DNA from: Paenibacillus camerounensis
GTDB lineage: Bacteria > Bacillota > Bacilli > Paenibacillales > Paenibacillaceae
Assembly: GCF_000723885.1 (NCBI RefSeq)
Contig: NZ_CCDG010000036.1
Span: forward strand, 1-45,770
DNA length: 45,770 bases
Reading direction: 5' to 3'
The stretch's first letter is position 1, and the number at the start of each line of letters is the position of its first letter. This document shows, piece after piece, positions 15,618 through 24,502 of this stretch. The position numbers and the translations under genes are program-made. The notes beneath the pieces were generated by a model. That model had not been told where the DNA came from. It made no database searches and saw only the letters and a program-made list of their open reading frames with translations.

Positions 15618-18098
15618 CTAGGGATAGCCTGAACCCCGCATAAGCTCCAATGAATCTTGCCCGTTTGCCTCCACTGTCCGCACCCGGACGGCTGCTGCGA
15701 TCAGCTGATCCAGCTTCACACCCAGCTCTTCAGCTTCAGCTGAAAATGCAAAACCCCGGTCATTATGTGCCTGACCTTTATTATGTTCAGAAAGTGCCAG
15801 CAGCCGGTATCCCCTCGTCAGCTCGTGTCCGGCATACGCCATTGCCGCCGCGCTACTCCGGTCGCCCTTGGCTAAAAAATGCTGTCCCATCTGCAGCAGC
15901 CCCTTTGCTGCGCTCTCCCACTTGACGGCATTATACCGGTCCAAATCCAAGCTCCTTCTCATCCAGTACAACGCTCTGCCCGGATCATTGCCATTCAAAT
16001 ATGACTCTGCCAGCAGCCAGTGCAATTCGGCATCGCCTGGGGAATACCTAAGACTGCTGTGCAGCAGCTCTATCTTCTCCCGCTCCGGAAGCAGAACGGC
16101 AAGGTTAATGGCTGTACGCGGAGCATACGGATTGTAACGCAGCGATTTCCGGAGCAGTATGCTTTGTTCTTCAGGTGCAGCAGAACCTGAAGCTTGCTTG
16201 AATAAGACCTCCCCCCTCCACAGCTTGAAGGAAATTCCGGTACATATCAGACAGAAGCAGACCGTTGCGATCAGCAGTTCCCGTACTCCTGACCGCTGTG
16301 CTGAACTGCTGCGGGTCATCTGCCCCTGGCGGGCAGAGCTCCGCCGTGATAGGGTGTTCAACACCAATTTCGTTGCGGAAGCTGTAAGTCCAGGGACAGA
16401 CTTGGCTGCCGGCACTAATGCAACTGCGGGTACAGAGACCGGTTTAAGCACATCGGCCGTGTCCGAATTGCATCCGGCGTCCTTAGCCCGGCTGACCGGC
16501 CTGTGCAGCGGCGATCCGGCCAGCGCCCGTGCTGTCAGCAGAAACAGCAGCAGCCAGAACAGCCCGTAGCTCCAGCTGAAATCCACCGCCCCGTGCAGGA
16601 GGATTATGAGCATTGGAGGCAGCAGCCCGGGGGCGTTCCTGCCGGCTATATATAGTGCTGCGAGCAGCATGAGCAGCAGAACGGCACCTCCGGCGATGCC
16701 GAGATTCAGCAGGAAATCGAGGTAGCCGCTGTGTACCTGGCTGCCGACATAGGGGCGGGACTGGACGGCGAGGTACGCGCTGCGCCAGGTCTCGCCCCCC
16801 TGCCCCAGCCAGGGCGCTTCCCCCGCGAGGCGCAGAGCGTCGCGGTAGAACAGCCCGCGGGCGGCGGCCGTCGGGGACGGCCCGCTGATCCGCCCGCGCA
16901 GCAGTGCCAGGACGGCGCTGCCCGCCGCCGTCCAGAGCCCCGCCGCCAGCAGCATGGCGGCGGGGTCCCTGCCCGCCGCACGCCTGCTGCGGCGGCACAG
17001 CCACAGGCCGGCGAGCAGCGCGCCGGCCCAGCACCCGGCCAGCAGCAGCAGGCCGGGCAAGGGCTCTGCCGCCAGCCCGGTGCGGGCCAGCTGGCGGTAG
17101 AGCAGCGCCGCTGCAGCCGCAGGCGCGGCGGCGCAGATAAGCAGCGGCGCGGCAAGCTGCCGCTGCAGGAGCAGTGCCGCTGCGGCGGCGCAGGCCGCAG
17201 CGAGCATGGCGCCGCGCGACTCGCTGAGCAGCAGCGCGGCGGCGTAAGGGAACAGAGGCAGCATGCGCAGCAGCTGCCTCGCGGTGTCCGGCGCGCGGAG
17301 CCGGCCTTGCGCCGATGCGCCGGCCTGCCGCTCCCCGGCGGCGGCTATGACCCGCTCCAGAAGAAAGACTGCCATCGCCGCGCCGAAGGCATTAGGATAC
17401 TGGAGCAGGCCGCCCAGTCTCGCTCCGGCAACACTTACAGCCGGAGAAGCTGTATAGGCAACCGCAAAGGGAACCGGCAAGCCGCCGCAGACAGCCAGCA
17501 AGCCGCTTAAGCAGATTGTCATCCCAAGCATTGTCCACAGGGCTTCAAGAAACCGGGTTCCCCGGCGGCTGCCTGCACAAACAACAGCACAACAAGCAAA
17601 GCCCGCATATAGACCCCAGCGCAGAAGCTCATTAAGCGTACCCAGCACTGATAACGGCTCCCGCAGCTGAACGGCATACAACGCCAAAATCAGCAGCAGA
17701 CAGCCCGCAGCAACGATAACCGCTTTACCGGCCCCGCGCGTCATACCAGCCTTACCCGGCTGACCTTCCATGCCGCTCCCGGCATTACATACCCGCTTGT
17801 TCAAGCCTGGAGCGGGCAGAACAAAGCTGGAAGACGGCATCCGGAGCTTCGCAGGAAGTTTACGCATGGCGGACTTTGCAGGGAATGCGGGTATTGCGGC
17901 CTGGTGCCAGCCCACAAACAGGCAAGCAGCGGCAGCAGCGGTACATAGGCCGAACCATACGGCCATAAGCCCGTACATTTCTCTGGCAAAAAATAAGCCG
18001 CGCAGCAGACAGGCCGCAGCCGCTGCAGCAGTAACCATGCCCGCACTTCCCCATACCGCTATAATCTGCAGCCTGCGCTTCCCTTTAACTGCGCTCAT
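15618..18098 (-). CDS. O-antigen ligase/polymerase-like membrane protein with TPR tail
   Basis: About 826 residues. Many membrane segments fill roughly residues 10-480. The Wzy_C/O-antigen ligase region is around 290-480, with LLSESRGAMLAA, then a large external loop (GQGGETWRSAYLAVQS...VGSQVHSGYLDFLLNLG) and HGAVDFSWSYGLFWLLL. A final membrane anchor (about 600-620) precedes a TPR-like helical domain (about 640-800: LRYNPYAP, LHWLLAESYL). Such proteins polymerise or ligate lipid-linked glycans. The middle (about 16750-17400) is much richer in G+C and Ala/Leu/Arg than its surroundings. ATG 18098 has GGAG 7 nt upstream. The glycan is unknown. Confidence 0.8.
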   Translation of the reverse strand: MSAVKGKRRLQIIAVWGSAGMVTAAAAAACLLRGLFFAREMYGLMAVWFGLCTAAAAACLFVGWHQAAIPAFPAKSAMRKLPAKLRMPSSSFVLPAPGLNKRVCNAGSGMEGQPGKAGMTRGAGKAVIVAAGCLLLILALYAVQLREPLSVLGTLNELLRWGLYAGFACCAVVCAGSRRGTRFLEALWTMLGMTICLSGLLAVCGGLPVPFAVAYTASPAVSVAGARLGGLLQYPNAFGAAMAVFLLERVIAAAGERQAGASAQGRLRAPDTARQLLRMLPLFPYAAALLLSESRGAMLAAACAAAAALLLQRQLAAPLLICAAAPAAAAALLYRQLARTGLAAEPLPGLLLLAGCWAGALLAGLWLCRRSRRAAGRDPAAMLLAAGLWTAAGSAVLALLRGRISGPSPTAAARGLFYRDALRLAGEAPWLGQGGETWRSAYLAVQSRPYVGSQVHSGYLDFLLNLGIAGGAVLLLMLLAALYIAGRNAPGLLPPMLIILLHGAVDFSWSYGLFWLLLFLLTARALAGSPLHRPVSRAKDAGCNSDTADVLKPVSVPAVALVPAAKSVPGLTASATKLVLNTLSRRSSARQGQMTRSSSAQRSGVRELLIATVCFCLICTGISFKLWRGEVLFKQASGSAAPEEQSILLRKSLRYNPYAPRTAINLAVLLPEREKIELLHSSLRYSPGDAELHWLLAESYLNGNDPGRALYWMRRSLDLDRYNAVKWESAAKGLLQMGQHFLAKGDRSSAAAMAYAGHELTRGYRLLALSEHNKGQAHNDRGFAFSAEAEELGVKLDQLIAAAVRVRTVEANGQDSLELMRGSGYP

Positions 18099-18177
18099 CC
18101 CATCACTCCAGGCACTTAAGATATCTGTAAGTATTTCCAGATTCCCTCTTGCGCAACGGACACAAAGCAATCGTTAC

Positions 18178-18225
18178 AAAAAAAACAGCAGGACGGCTTG
18201 CTCCTTCCGGAGACAGCCGTCCTGC
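18178..18225 (-). terminator. Rho-independent terminator after the methyltransferase gene
   Basis: An 11-bp stem (GCAGGACGGCT / AGCCGTCCTGC) with an inner CTCC/GGAG pairing is followed by TGTTTTTTTT on the minus strand. Confidence 0.88.
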
Positions 18226-18262
18226 CAGTTATCATACTTTAGTCTTCTCTCATAAGGCAGCT

Positions 18263-19456
18263 TCAGCCCTGGGCCGGAGTTTCCGCGGGCAGTAGATCCG
18301 CACAGACACGTTCAAGGTACGGCTTCGCCCCCAGAAAATCACGGAATGCGCTGTATTCACGCCATTTGGCAGCTTTGTCTCCGCTGCCGGCTTTGACTGC
18401 ACGGATAAGGATATTCTTGGGTGTATGCTCCATGTCGATGAATTCCAGCAGCTGGCTGCGGTAGCCCATCAGCTCCAGCAGCTTGGCCCGGATTGCATCA
18501 GTGGCAAGCGCCGAGAAGCGCTCCTTGAGGATGCCATGGGACAACAGCGGACTCAGCACCTCATTCTCAACCTGGTTAAACAGCTCATGCTGGCAGCAAG
18601 GTACAGACAGGATGACCGAAGCGCCCCAGCGGACCGCTTTTTCCAGTGCGGCATCAGTGGCAGTATCACAGGCATGCAGGGTAACGACCATGTCCACCTG
18701 ATCCAGCTCGTTGTAATCGGCAATGTCGCCCACAAGGAACTTCAACTGATCATAGCCCAGCTTCGCAGCCAGCTGGCTGCAGTGGGCAATAACATCCGCT
18801 TTGAGGTCAAGGCCGACGATGTTCAGCTCCCGGCGCTCCCGGACAGCCAGATAATGATACAAGGCAAACGTCAGGTAAGATTTGCCGCAGCCGAAATCAA
18901 CAATGGTTAAAGGGCGCCCGGCCGGAAGGTCGGCCAGCACATCCTCAACCATCTCCAGGAAACGGTTGATCTGGCGGAACTTATCGTATTTCTTGGCCAG
19001 CACCTTGCCTTCACTGTTCATTATCCCCAGCTCGATCAGAAACGGAACAGGCTCTCCCTCATCCAGCACATAACGCTTCTTACGGTTATGGGCCAGATCA
19101 GGCGCCTCCTCCTTGCTGGCAGATTTCGTCAGGATCGATACTTTGTACTTCTTGCTGATCAGCACCTGATAATCCGCCTCAATGGTGCACACCAGCGCCT
19201 GGCGGAAGGTTGACCGCAGAAGAGACATCATCTCCGCAGCGGCTTCTTCAGCCGGAATGTTCCGGTGCTCGACCTTAGGTCCGGTGAAGTAGGCAAACTG
19301 GTAATGCAGCTTCCCTTTGAGCTCAACCGGCTTGACCTGGACTTTGCTGTAGGCGACCTCGCCTTTACTGCGCAATTGGCTTAATGTAGCCGATATTAAG
19401 GTGCGGTTGTTAATCACCTGTACGATTAATGTATTTAAAGATTCCACGGGGTACAT
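18263..19456 (-). CDS. SAM-dependent methyltransferase (Methyltransf_32-like)
   Basis: 397 residues. The N-terminal 180 residues form a family-specific domain of unknown fold. The Rossmann methyltransferase starts with motif I, IVDFGCGKSYLTFALYHYL (around residue 190), then the acidic motif II (LDLKADVI) and a VTLHACDTATDAAL segment followed by SVPCCQHELF. This cysteine-rich motif is typical of the Methyltransf_32 group related to GSTCD. The substrate is unknown; RNA or protein targets are possible. An AGGTGA ribosome site lies 7 nt before the ATG. It is monocistronic with its own terminator. Confidence 0.82.
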   Translation of the reverse strand: MYPVESLNTLIVQVINNRTLISATLSQLRSKGEVAYSKVQVKPVELKGKLHYQFAYFTGPKVEHRNIPAEEAAAEMMSLLRSTFRQALVCTIEADYQVLISKKYKVSILTKSASKEEAPDLAHNRKKRYVLDEGEPVPFLIELGIMNSEGKVLAKKYDKFRQINRFLEMVEDVLADLPAGRPLTIVDFGCGKSYLTFALYHYLAVRERRELNIVGLDLKADVIAHCSQLAAKLGYDQLKFLVGDIADYNELDQVDMVVTLHACDTATDAALEKAVRWGASVILSVPCCQHELFNQVENEVLSPLLSHGILKERFSALATDAIRAKLLELMGYRSQLLEFIDMEHTPKNILIRAVKAGSGDKAAKWREYSAFRDFLGAKPYLERVCADLLPAETPAQG

Positions 19457-19493
19457 CTCACTTTCACCTATTGAATAGAGAACGGGTTCTCAT

Positions 19494-19512
19494 TAGCAGC
19501 TGCTATATTATA
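19494..19512 (-). promoter_or_regulatory. -10 element and palindrome upstream of the methyltransferase
   Basis: A perfect TATAAT (19507-19512, minus strand) abuts a perfect 12-bp palindrome TAGCAGCTGCTA (19494-19505). No good -35 is visible at normal spacing. A palindrome at the expected transcription start could be a repressor site; this is tentative. Confidence 0.3.
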
Positions 19513-19584
19513 GCATGCCCGGCACACAGATATTATAAAAGGCTGCTGCATTAGTATATCAGCTATAGAAAACGTACTTGTGAG

Positions 19585-20256
19585 CTAGCTTTGCTCCTGC
19601 CTGGCAGCCGCAGTAATTCTCTCCCACTCGGCCTGTCCCTGGCGGACTTCCTCCAGCGGAAGACCGCCGAGCTCCAGCGCTTCTGGCTCCTTCAGCAGCA
19701 GCCGCCGGTAGAGTCCCTGGCCTTCCACAGCAACATCTGCCCCCTGCTCCCATAACCGGTACAGGCTGTCCTCTGCTTTGGCATAACGTCCGTCAGACTC
19801 AAGATAAGGCAGCAGCAGGCGTTCTGTTTTGACGGGAAGCCGGTAACCCTGTATGTTATCCAGCAGCTCTGCCACTTCCTTGGTCATTCCCAGCAGCTCC
19901 CGGTCAGCGCCGTGCTGATCTGCGTAGAGGAATAAATGCAGGGCGCGCATAGACCGCAGCAGCGCAGCTTCCTCATTCCCTGCGGCTGCATAAATGCTGC
20001 CCTCCTCCTTAAGCAGCCGGGCCACACCCTGCAGCTTGTCGGACTCTATAATACCGCCCAGGCGGAACATTTCGATCATGTCTTCCACGGACAAAGAGTT
20101 CAGCAGACGGGAATTCAGCCGGAAATGCCGGTTAAACTGCTCATCCACTTCCCACAGGGCCTCCGTCGTTTTTTTCTCCTGCTTGAGGGTCATCACCTTG
20201 GCTACCATTGCTGTCATATCTTCAATCATCCGGACGATATAATCTCTTCGGAACAT
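19585..20256 (-). CDS. DUF6483-type protein of unknown function
   Basis: A 223-residue, almost entirely helical soluble protein. The N-terminus MFRRDYIVRMIEDMTAMV and the segment FRLNSRLLNSLSVEDMIEMFRLGG are what I recognise as the Paenibacillus-type DUF6483 family. The second half looks TPR-like (GNEEAALLRSMRALHLFL, SDGRYAKAEDSLYRLWEQG), so it may be a scaffold. ATG 20256 has GGAGG 10 nt upstream; a longer in-frame start at 20340 lacks support. No function is claimed. Confidence 0.75.
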   Translation of the reverse strand: MFRRDYIVRMIEDMTAMVAKVMTLKQEKKTTEALWEVDEQFNRHFRLNSRLLNSLSVEDMIEMFRLGGIIESDKLQGVARLLKEEGSIYAAAGNEEAALLRSMRALHLFLYADQHGADRELLGMTKEVAELLDNIQGYRLPVKTERLLLPYLESDGRYAKAEDSLYRLWEQGADVAVEGQGLYRRLLLKEPEALELGGLPLEEVRQGQAEWERITAAARQEQS

Positions 20257-20386
20257 AAATCCAACGCCTCCCCGGAAAATATGCCGGCTGCCGGTATGTA
20301 AAACCGCAGCTGGCAGAATATCAGATGCTTCTAGGATCATCTTAAACCATTCCCGGTCCTGTGCGCCACTTCACTGATCCATAACC

Positions 20387-20430
20387 TAAAGAGGCAGCCG
20401 TCCGCGCATCCGCGGCAAGCTGCCTCTTTA
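20387..20430 (-). terminator. Stem-loop terminator after the alpha/beta hydrolase gene
   Basis: A perfect 12-bp stem (TAAAGAGGCAGC / GCTGCCTCTTTA) surrounds a 20-nt GC-rich loop that can itself pair. The T-tract is short (CTTTA), so efficiency may be moderate. Confidence 0.65.
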
Positions 20431-20461
20431 GACCGATCCTAATTTCCTTCCACATGTACAA

Positions 20462-21250
20462 TTATTTCTTGGCTGCAGGCACCTGTGCAAAATCCTTAAT
20501 CATCTCAGCCAGACGCTCTGGAGCTTCATACATACTCATATGTCCTGCTCCCGGGATGACTGCCTTGGTAATATTCGCCTTATCGGAGGTAAAGATCCGC
20601 TCAGCCGGCACCAGGCTGTCCTCCGCACCGGCAACAAGCAGCACCGGTACAGCAGCCGCAGAGATTACATCACGGCGGTCCGGACGCTCCCGCATCGCCA
20701 GAGCCGCGCCTGCTGCGCCTTGCGGCGGAGTCTTATAGCCAATCTCCTTGGCCCGCTGGAGCAGCTGAGGAGCGGCACCTGAAGCGAACAATCCGGGAAC
20801 CAGTGCATCCACAAATGAGGTGATCCCTTCATTCTGGATCGTACTGACGCTCTTGAGCCGTTTCTCTCTGGCTTCCTCACCGTCCGGATAACCGGTTGAA
20901 TGAATTAGCCCGAAGCCCTTCAGCCGGGAAGCATAGCGCTGGGCAAAGGATAACGTGACATAACCGCCCATAGAATGGCCCAGCAGATATACATCCTGTA
21001 TCTCCAGGGCATTCAGCAGGGAGAGCACATCATCGGCCATCTGATCTATGCTGTATGCGCCAAGCGGAGCATCCGATGCGCCATGTCCGCGCAGATCCGG
21101 GGCAATCACCCGGTAGCTGCCGCTCAGAAAGGGGATGACCTGCTCAAAATAAGCCGAGCTTCCGCAGAAGCCGTGGAGCAGTACAATAACTTCACCCTGC
21201 CCCTGATCACTGTAACAAATATTACTTCCTTCACAACGGATATTTTCCAT
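20462..21250 (-). CDS. Alpha/beta-fold hydrolase
   Basis: 262 residues. The oxyanion-hole motif HGFCGSSAYF (about 26-35), the nucleophile elbow GHSMGG (Ser93), the acid in GAEDSLVP and the catalytic His in GAGHMSMYEAP are all present. DLRGHGASDAP is the usual loop of the homoserine-acetyltransferase/epoxide-hydrolase-like esterase group. The substrate is not predictable. AAGGA lies about 8 nt before the ATG. It is 75 nt downstream of the yyaC-like gene on the same strand. Confidence 0.87.
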   Translation of the reverse strand: MENIRCEGSNICYSDQGQGEVIVLLHGFCGSSAYFEQVIPFLSGSYRVIAPDLRGHGASDAPLGAYSIDQMADDVLSLLNALEIQDVYLLGHSMGGYVTLSFAQRYASRLKGFGLIHSTGYPDGEEAREKRLKSVSTIQNEGITSFVDALVPGLFASGAAPQLLQRAKEIGYKTPPQGAAGAALAMRERPDRRDVISAAAVPVLLVAGAEDSLVPAERIFTSDKANITKAVIPGAGHMSMYEAPERLAEMIKDFAQVPAAKK

Positions 21251-21325
21251 GGCTGCTTCCTTCTTTCTATGTAATAACTTAGGCTTGTTCTAATTATTAA
21301 GCAGAACAGCACTGCTTGAAACGTC

Positions 21326-21853
21326 CTAAAGCGCCAGTCCAAAAGCTTTTGCCGCAGCCAGGGCAATCTGCTCTGACATCTGAATAACCCGGTACAGCGG
21401 TGTGGTCTGCAGTGTGCGGTATGGAAAGGGGCCGTTCACCCCGACGATAGCAGCCAGACTGTAATTTCCGACCTCCGGCAGGCTAAGCCCAATGGACTGC
21501 GCTGGACGCAGCGGCTCACTCGCGGCGAAATAGCAGCCAAGGGCTGCCGGAGGACCCAGGCAGGCATCAATCGCTATAACAAGCTGCCCTTCCGGAATAG
21601 CTGCAATCCGCGCCACCAGATTATCCGCATCGCAAGGCGAGGGCAGGGTACCGGTAACATGGGGGAATCCGTGCTCCAGCAGCCTGCTGCCGGTCAAGGG
21701 GCCGAGGGCATCGCCTGTAGAACGGTCTGTGCCGATACATAGAAAGGTAATCTGCTCTACAGGATGCCGGCCGGCAATATCATGAAAGAAGGCCCTTAGC
21801 TGTTCTGCATCCATTTTAATCCGTTTTCTGCTCTCCTGCTCCCTGATTGCCAC
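21326..21853 (-). CDS. yyaC: YyaC family spore protease-like protein
   Basis: 175 residues matching the YyaC/DUF1256 family: FLCIGTDRSTGDALGPLTGS near the N-terminus, VIAIDACLG in the middle and VGNYSLAAIVGVNG towards the end. The family is related in fold to the GPR germination protease and is found in spore formers; its function is not established. A GTG start (21853) sits 8 nt after GGAGG, a strong ribosome site. It marks the organism as a probable spore former. Confidence 0.87.
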   Translation of the reverse strand: MAIREQESRKRIKMDAEQLRAFFHDIAGRHPVEQITFLCIGTDRSTGDALGPLTGSRLLEHGFPHVTGTLPSPCDADNLVARIAAIPEGQLVIAIDACLGPPAALGCYFAASEPLRPAQSIGLSLPEVGNYSLAAIVGVNGPFPYRTLQTTPLYRVIQMSEQIALAAAKAFGLAL

Positions 21854-22046
21854 GATCCTTGCCTCCTTATCCCGATAAATAATCGTATTGATTCCCTCTA
21901 ATTTAACATGTTTTTTGCAGACCGGACAAAAAAATGGTGTTTCTTTACCCTGTCATGATAAAATACTTCAGAAGAAACAGCCGCACCCTTTCACAGGACG
22001 CCGGCCATTTCATTGAATCATACTCAGAAAGGACTGTTTGCACTTC

Positions 22047-22271
22047 ATGGATCTGACAAAGCCCAGCCAGGAAAATGTGGAATATATGATTGAGGGCATC
22101 AAAACCAAGCTTAAAATGGCGAGCGCAGCCGCCATGCAGGCATCTGCTTTCTCGGTAGACCACTATGAGGATATTCTGGATATCTACGAGGTTGCTATGG
22201 GCAGCGACCGGCTCAGCATTTCCCAGGTCGAAGCGCTGGTATCAGAGCTTGGCCGCCTGCGGAACAAATAA
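22047..22271 (+). CDS. DUF1128/UPF0435 small protein (YfkK-like)
   Basis: A 74-residue helical protein with the family pattern: ENVEYMIEGIKTKLKMA, a central HYEDILDIYEVAM and the ending ALVSELGRLRNK. Function is unknown. AAAGGA lies 12-13 nt before ATG 22047. An in-frame TTG at 22038, only 4 nt after that site, is an alternative start adding three residues. A strong terminator follows. Confidence 0.85.
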   Translation: MDLTKPSQENVEYMIEGIKTKLKMASAAAMQASAFSVDHYEDILDIYEVAMGSDRLSISQVEALVSELGRLRNK

Positions 22272-22289
22272 CAAGCCTTAGACGACACA

Positions 22290-22350
22290 GGAGCTCCCCG
22301 CCCGGCTGCCATTTACAAATGGTTCCGGTCGGGGAGCTCCTTTACTTTTT
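22290..22350 (+). terminator. Strong rho-independent terminator
   Basis: A long GC-rich stem (GGAGCTCCCCG / CGGGGAGCTCC), extended by further CCGG pairing toward the loop, is followed by TTTACTTTTT on the plus strand. Confidence 0.88.
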
Positions 22351-22378
22351 ATCCGGATTCAACTGATAAGTCCGTTTT

Positions 22379-23098
22379 CTATGGCAGATCAATCAGTATA
22401 AACTCTGCTGTCCCGCCGTTAGTTGTCCCTTTAAGCGTAAGATCACAGCTTTTACGGATACGGGCGGCATCACCGGGCTGAAGCTGAAATTCTCCTTCGC
22501 TGCAGCTGACCTCCAGATTACCTGAGATCAGGTAAATATGTGTACGGCGGTCTTCCTTTTGCGGATATTGCACCAGCCTGTTCGTTTCAAGCACGGACAA
22601 ATAGACCGTTACGTCTTCACCGAGCTTAAGCGCCCCGTCTATCTCTGCTCCTGAAGCTACCGGAAGCAAAGTCCCTGTCTTCAGCTCACGCGGGAAAAAT
22701 TTAGCATCCCAGGAGGGTTCAACTCCAGGACGGTCAGGCAGCAGCCACATTTGCAGAAACCTGACATTGTCATCCGGTGAGGTATTGGTCTCCGAATGGT
22801 TGATTCCTGTCCCTGCACTCATAACCTGAACACTGCCTGCCTGAAGCTCGGCATGATTCCCAAGATCATCCTGATGCCGCAATACGCCTGATATTACATA
22901 AGTAATAATCTCCAGATCGTGATGCGGATGCTCCTCCATTCCCTGCTCCGGCTTCAGCTCATTGTCGTTATGGGCCAGCAGTGCACCGAAATGTGCGTTG
23001 CTGGGATCATCATAGTCGGCAAAAGAGAAGCTGAATTCGCTGTTGATCCATTGTTTATTCGAAGTATGACGCTCTGCTGACGTGATTATTTTTATCAT
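22379..23098 (-). CDS. Pirin family bicupin protein
   Basis: 239 residues. The N-terminal cupin carries the metal motif HPHHDLEIITYVISG (histidines about 57-60) and a second histidine motif SAGTGINHSETN. The C-terminal cupin (VQYPQKEDRRTHIYLISGNL) is degenerate. Size and motif match YhhW/YhaK-type pirins, several of which have quercetin 2,3-dioxygenase activity; others respond to redox stress. The actual substrate is unknown. GGAGG lies 10 nt before the ATG. Confidence 0.9.
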   Translation of the reverse strand: MIKIITSAERHTSNKQWINSEFSFSFADYDDPSNAHFGALLAHNDNELKPEQGMEEHPHHDLEIITYVISGVLRHQDDLGNHAELQAGSVQVMSAGTGINHSETNTSPDDNVRFLQMWLLPDRPGVEPSWDAKFFPRELKTGTLLPVASGAEIDGALKLGEDVTVYLSVLETNRLVQYPQKEDRRTHIYLISGNLEVSCSEGEFQLQPGDAARIRKSCDLTLKGTTNGGTAEFILIDLP

Positions 23099-23297
23099 TA
23101 GTTATGCACCTCCAAAGATGTTCGAATCTCTGCATTCGTAATAAAAAAGGGGGGTGTATGCCCCGGTTTATATTGATAATAGGCGCCTTAATTATGTATT
23201 TCTTACCCTCAACCTTTCGCTGTCAATCAGAACGAATTACTATATAATTCCATCCCGCGGTTTTTCTCTTGGGTAATGTTTCCTGAGCCTTCCTGCT

Positions 23298-23323
23298 GTT
23301 TCAGCCTATATCCCGAAGTTTAT
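23298..23323 (+). promoter_or_regulatory. Candidate SigB-type promoter of the ytxH-like gene
   Basis: GTTTCA (23298-23303), a 14-nt spacer and GTTTAT (23318-23323). The -35 and spacing are the same as at the SigB-like promoter of rsbV. The -10 differs from GGGTAT at two positions but is identical to the element before the DUF1328 gene. Confidence 0.4.
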
Positions 23324-23391
23324 ATACGAAGTAAGAACATTCAGGCTATCCTGAACAACAAGTGACCCTATACTATTAAGGAGTGATTATA

Positions 23392-23928
23392 ATGAACAAG
23401 GCAGAGACAGAACATCCGGTAGAAAGCGGCAGCACATTCTTTAAAGGTATTTTTATCGGCGGACTATTAGGTGCCGCAGCCGCATTATTGTTTGCACCTA
23501 AGCCAGGCCGCGAAATACGCAGTGACCTGTCTGACAAACTTACACTTGCAACAGATAAGACTAAGGAAGTTGCCGGTGTGGTAACTGACAAGACCAAAAC
23601 TATTGCTACTACTGTCGGAGAAAAAGCAACGGATCTGGCCAGCACTGTATCCGCTAAGGCTTCTGACATCCTCACTACGGTCAGCGACAGCAAGCAGCAG
23701 ATCGCTGCAACACTGCAGGAGACCGGCAAAAAAATCGGGGAGACTGTAGCCGAAGCATCCGGGGACGTGGCTTCCGATGTCAAAAAAGCATCTGAGGAAG
23801 TAACCGATGAAGCCAAATCTGCTTCAAAAGAGGTTGCCGATAAGGCCAAGGATGCCAAAGACGAGGTCGCCAGCGAAGCTAAAGATGCCAAGGAAGAGGT
23901 TAAATCCTCTTACAAGTCCTCTTACTAA
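23392..23928 (+). CDS. YtxH-domain stress protein
   Basis: 178 residues. One N-terminal membrane or amphipathic segment with the YtxH motif (FFKGIFIGGLLGAAAALLFA, then PKPGREIRSDL) is followed by about 120 residues of Ala/Lys/Asp/Glu/Thr-rich helical repeats (TDKTK, DAKDEV, SEAKDAKEEV), reminiscent of LEA-like or apolipoprotein-like stress proteins. YtxH of Bacillus belongs to the SigB regulon. ATG 23392 has AAGGAG 8 nt upstream; the in-frame GTG at 23383 is too close to it. It is convergent with sigB. Confidence 0.85.
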   Translation: MNKAETEHPVESGSTFFKGIFIGGLLGAAAALLFAPKPGREIRSDLSDKLTLATDKTKEVAGVVTDKTKTIATTVGEKATDLASTVSAKASDILTTVSDSKQQIAATLQETGKKIGETVAEASGDVASDVKKASEEVTDEAKSASKEVADKAKDAKDEVASEAKDAKEEVKSSYKSSY

Positions 23929-23960
23929 AATACTGTGACCTGCGGCTCAGTCTGAAGTGG

Positions 23961-23992
23961 AGAACAGCCAGCTCAGTGCAGCTGGCTGTTCT
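23961..23992 (+). terminator. Stem-loop after the ytxH-like gene
   Basis: A perfect 13-bp stem (AGAACAGCCAGCT / AGCTGGCTGTTCT) with a 6-nt loop, but only a weak T-tract (TATGTAAT). Partial read-through into the next gene is possible. Confidence 0.6.
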
Positions 23993-24073
23993 TATGTAAT
24001 CAAAACTTCTCATAACAAGAGTAAGTATGCATTATATTAAAGCCTTTATGGCTCAAGAAAGCGGGGAGACCTT

Positions 24074-24406
24074 ATGGGAGATGCAGGCAGCAAGACCAAA
24101 ACATATGAAGTCGATGAGCATCCCTTTGAGCTGCGGCACGAGGTTAAGCGGCTGAATGCCAGACTGGACAAAATAGCAGATTCTCTGGAAAAATCCGAAT
24201 TCAAGGACATCCTTGAGAACTATACCAACCCTAAGAAGCGGATTGTAACCAATCTGATGGCCGGCATATCACGGGGCTTGGGTCTGTCTCTCGGGACCTT
24301 CGTTATCCTTGGTTTACTCGGCTATGTGCTCAGCCTGTTTCTTGATGTTCCTGTCATTGGAGAGTATCTCGGCGAGATCAAAACCTATATTGATGCGAAC
24401 AGCTAA
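24074..24406 (+). CDS. DUF5665-type membrane protein
   Basis: 110 residues. A charged helical N-terminal half (FELRHEVKRLNARLDKIADSL) is followed by the family motif YTNPKKRIVTNLMAGISRGLG and one long membrane segment (about 73-92). The function is unknown. GGGGAG lies 5-6 nt before the ATG. It is on the same strand as the ytxH-like gene and may be read through its weak terminator. It ends at a bidirectional terminator shared with sigB. Confidence 0.8.
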   Translation: MGDAGSKTKTYEVDEHPFELRHEVKRLNARLDKIADSLEKSEFKDILENYTNPKKRIVTNLMAGISRGLGLSLGTFVILGLLGYVLSLFLDVPVIGEYLGEIKTYIDANS

Positions 24407-24440
24407 CGCCCGTGCTTCAGGGCCGGCCGGAAATAAATAA

Positions 24441-24482
24441 AGGACATGCCCTTTCCCGGAGGATAGGCATGTCCTGTTTTGT
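24441..24482. terminator. Bidirectional terminator between the DUF5665 gene and sigB
   Basis: A 10-bp stem (AGGACATGCC / GGCATGTCCT) has T-rich sequence on the plus side (GTTTTG) and TTTATTTATTT on the minus side. It ends both convergent transcripts. Confidence 0.85.
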
Positions 24483-24502
24483 CTTTGCTTATACGGCTAG
24501 CT

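Noticed and set aside
16159..16569. Cys/Ser-rich plus-strand frame
   Set aside because: A shadow of the TPR-end coding sequence of the 15618-18098 gene; no start signals.
16731..17510. Antisense and out-of-frame long frames in the G+C-rich part of the O-antigen-ligase-like gene
   Set aside because: Low-complexity Gln/Arg/Pro-rich translations caused by composition; the sense frame has clear membrane and Wzy_C features.
23376..23891. Antisense frame opposite the ytxH-like gene, Ser/Ala-rich
   Set aside because: A mirror of the Lys/Asp/Ala repeat codons of the sense gene; no start signals.
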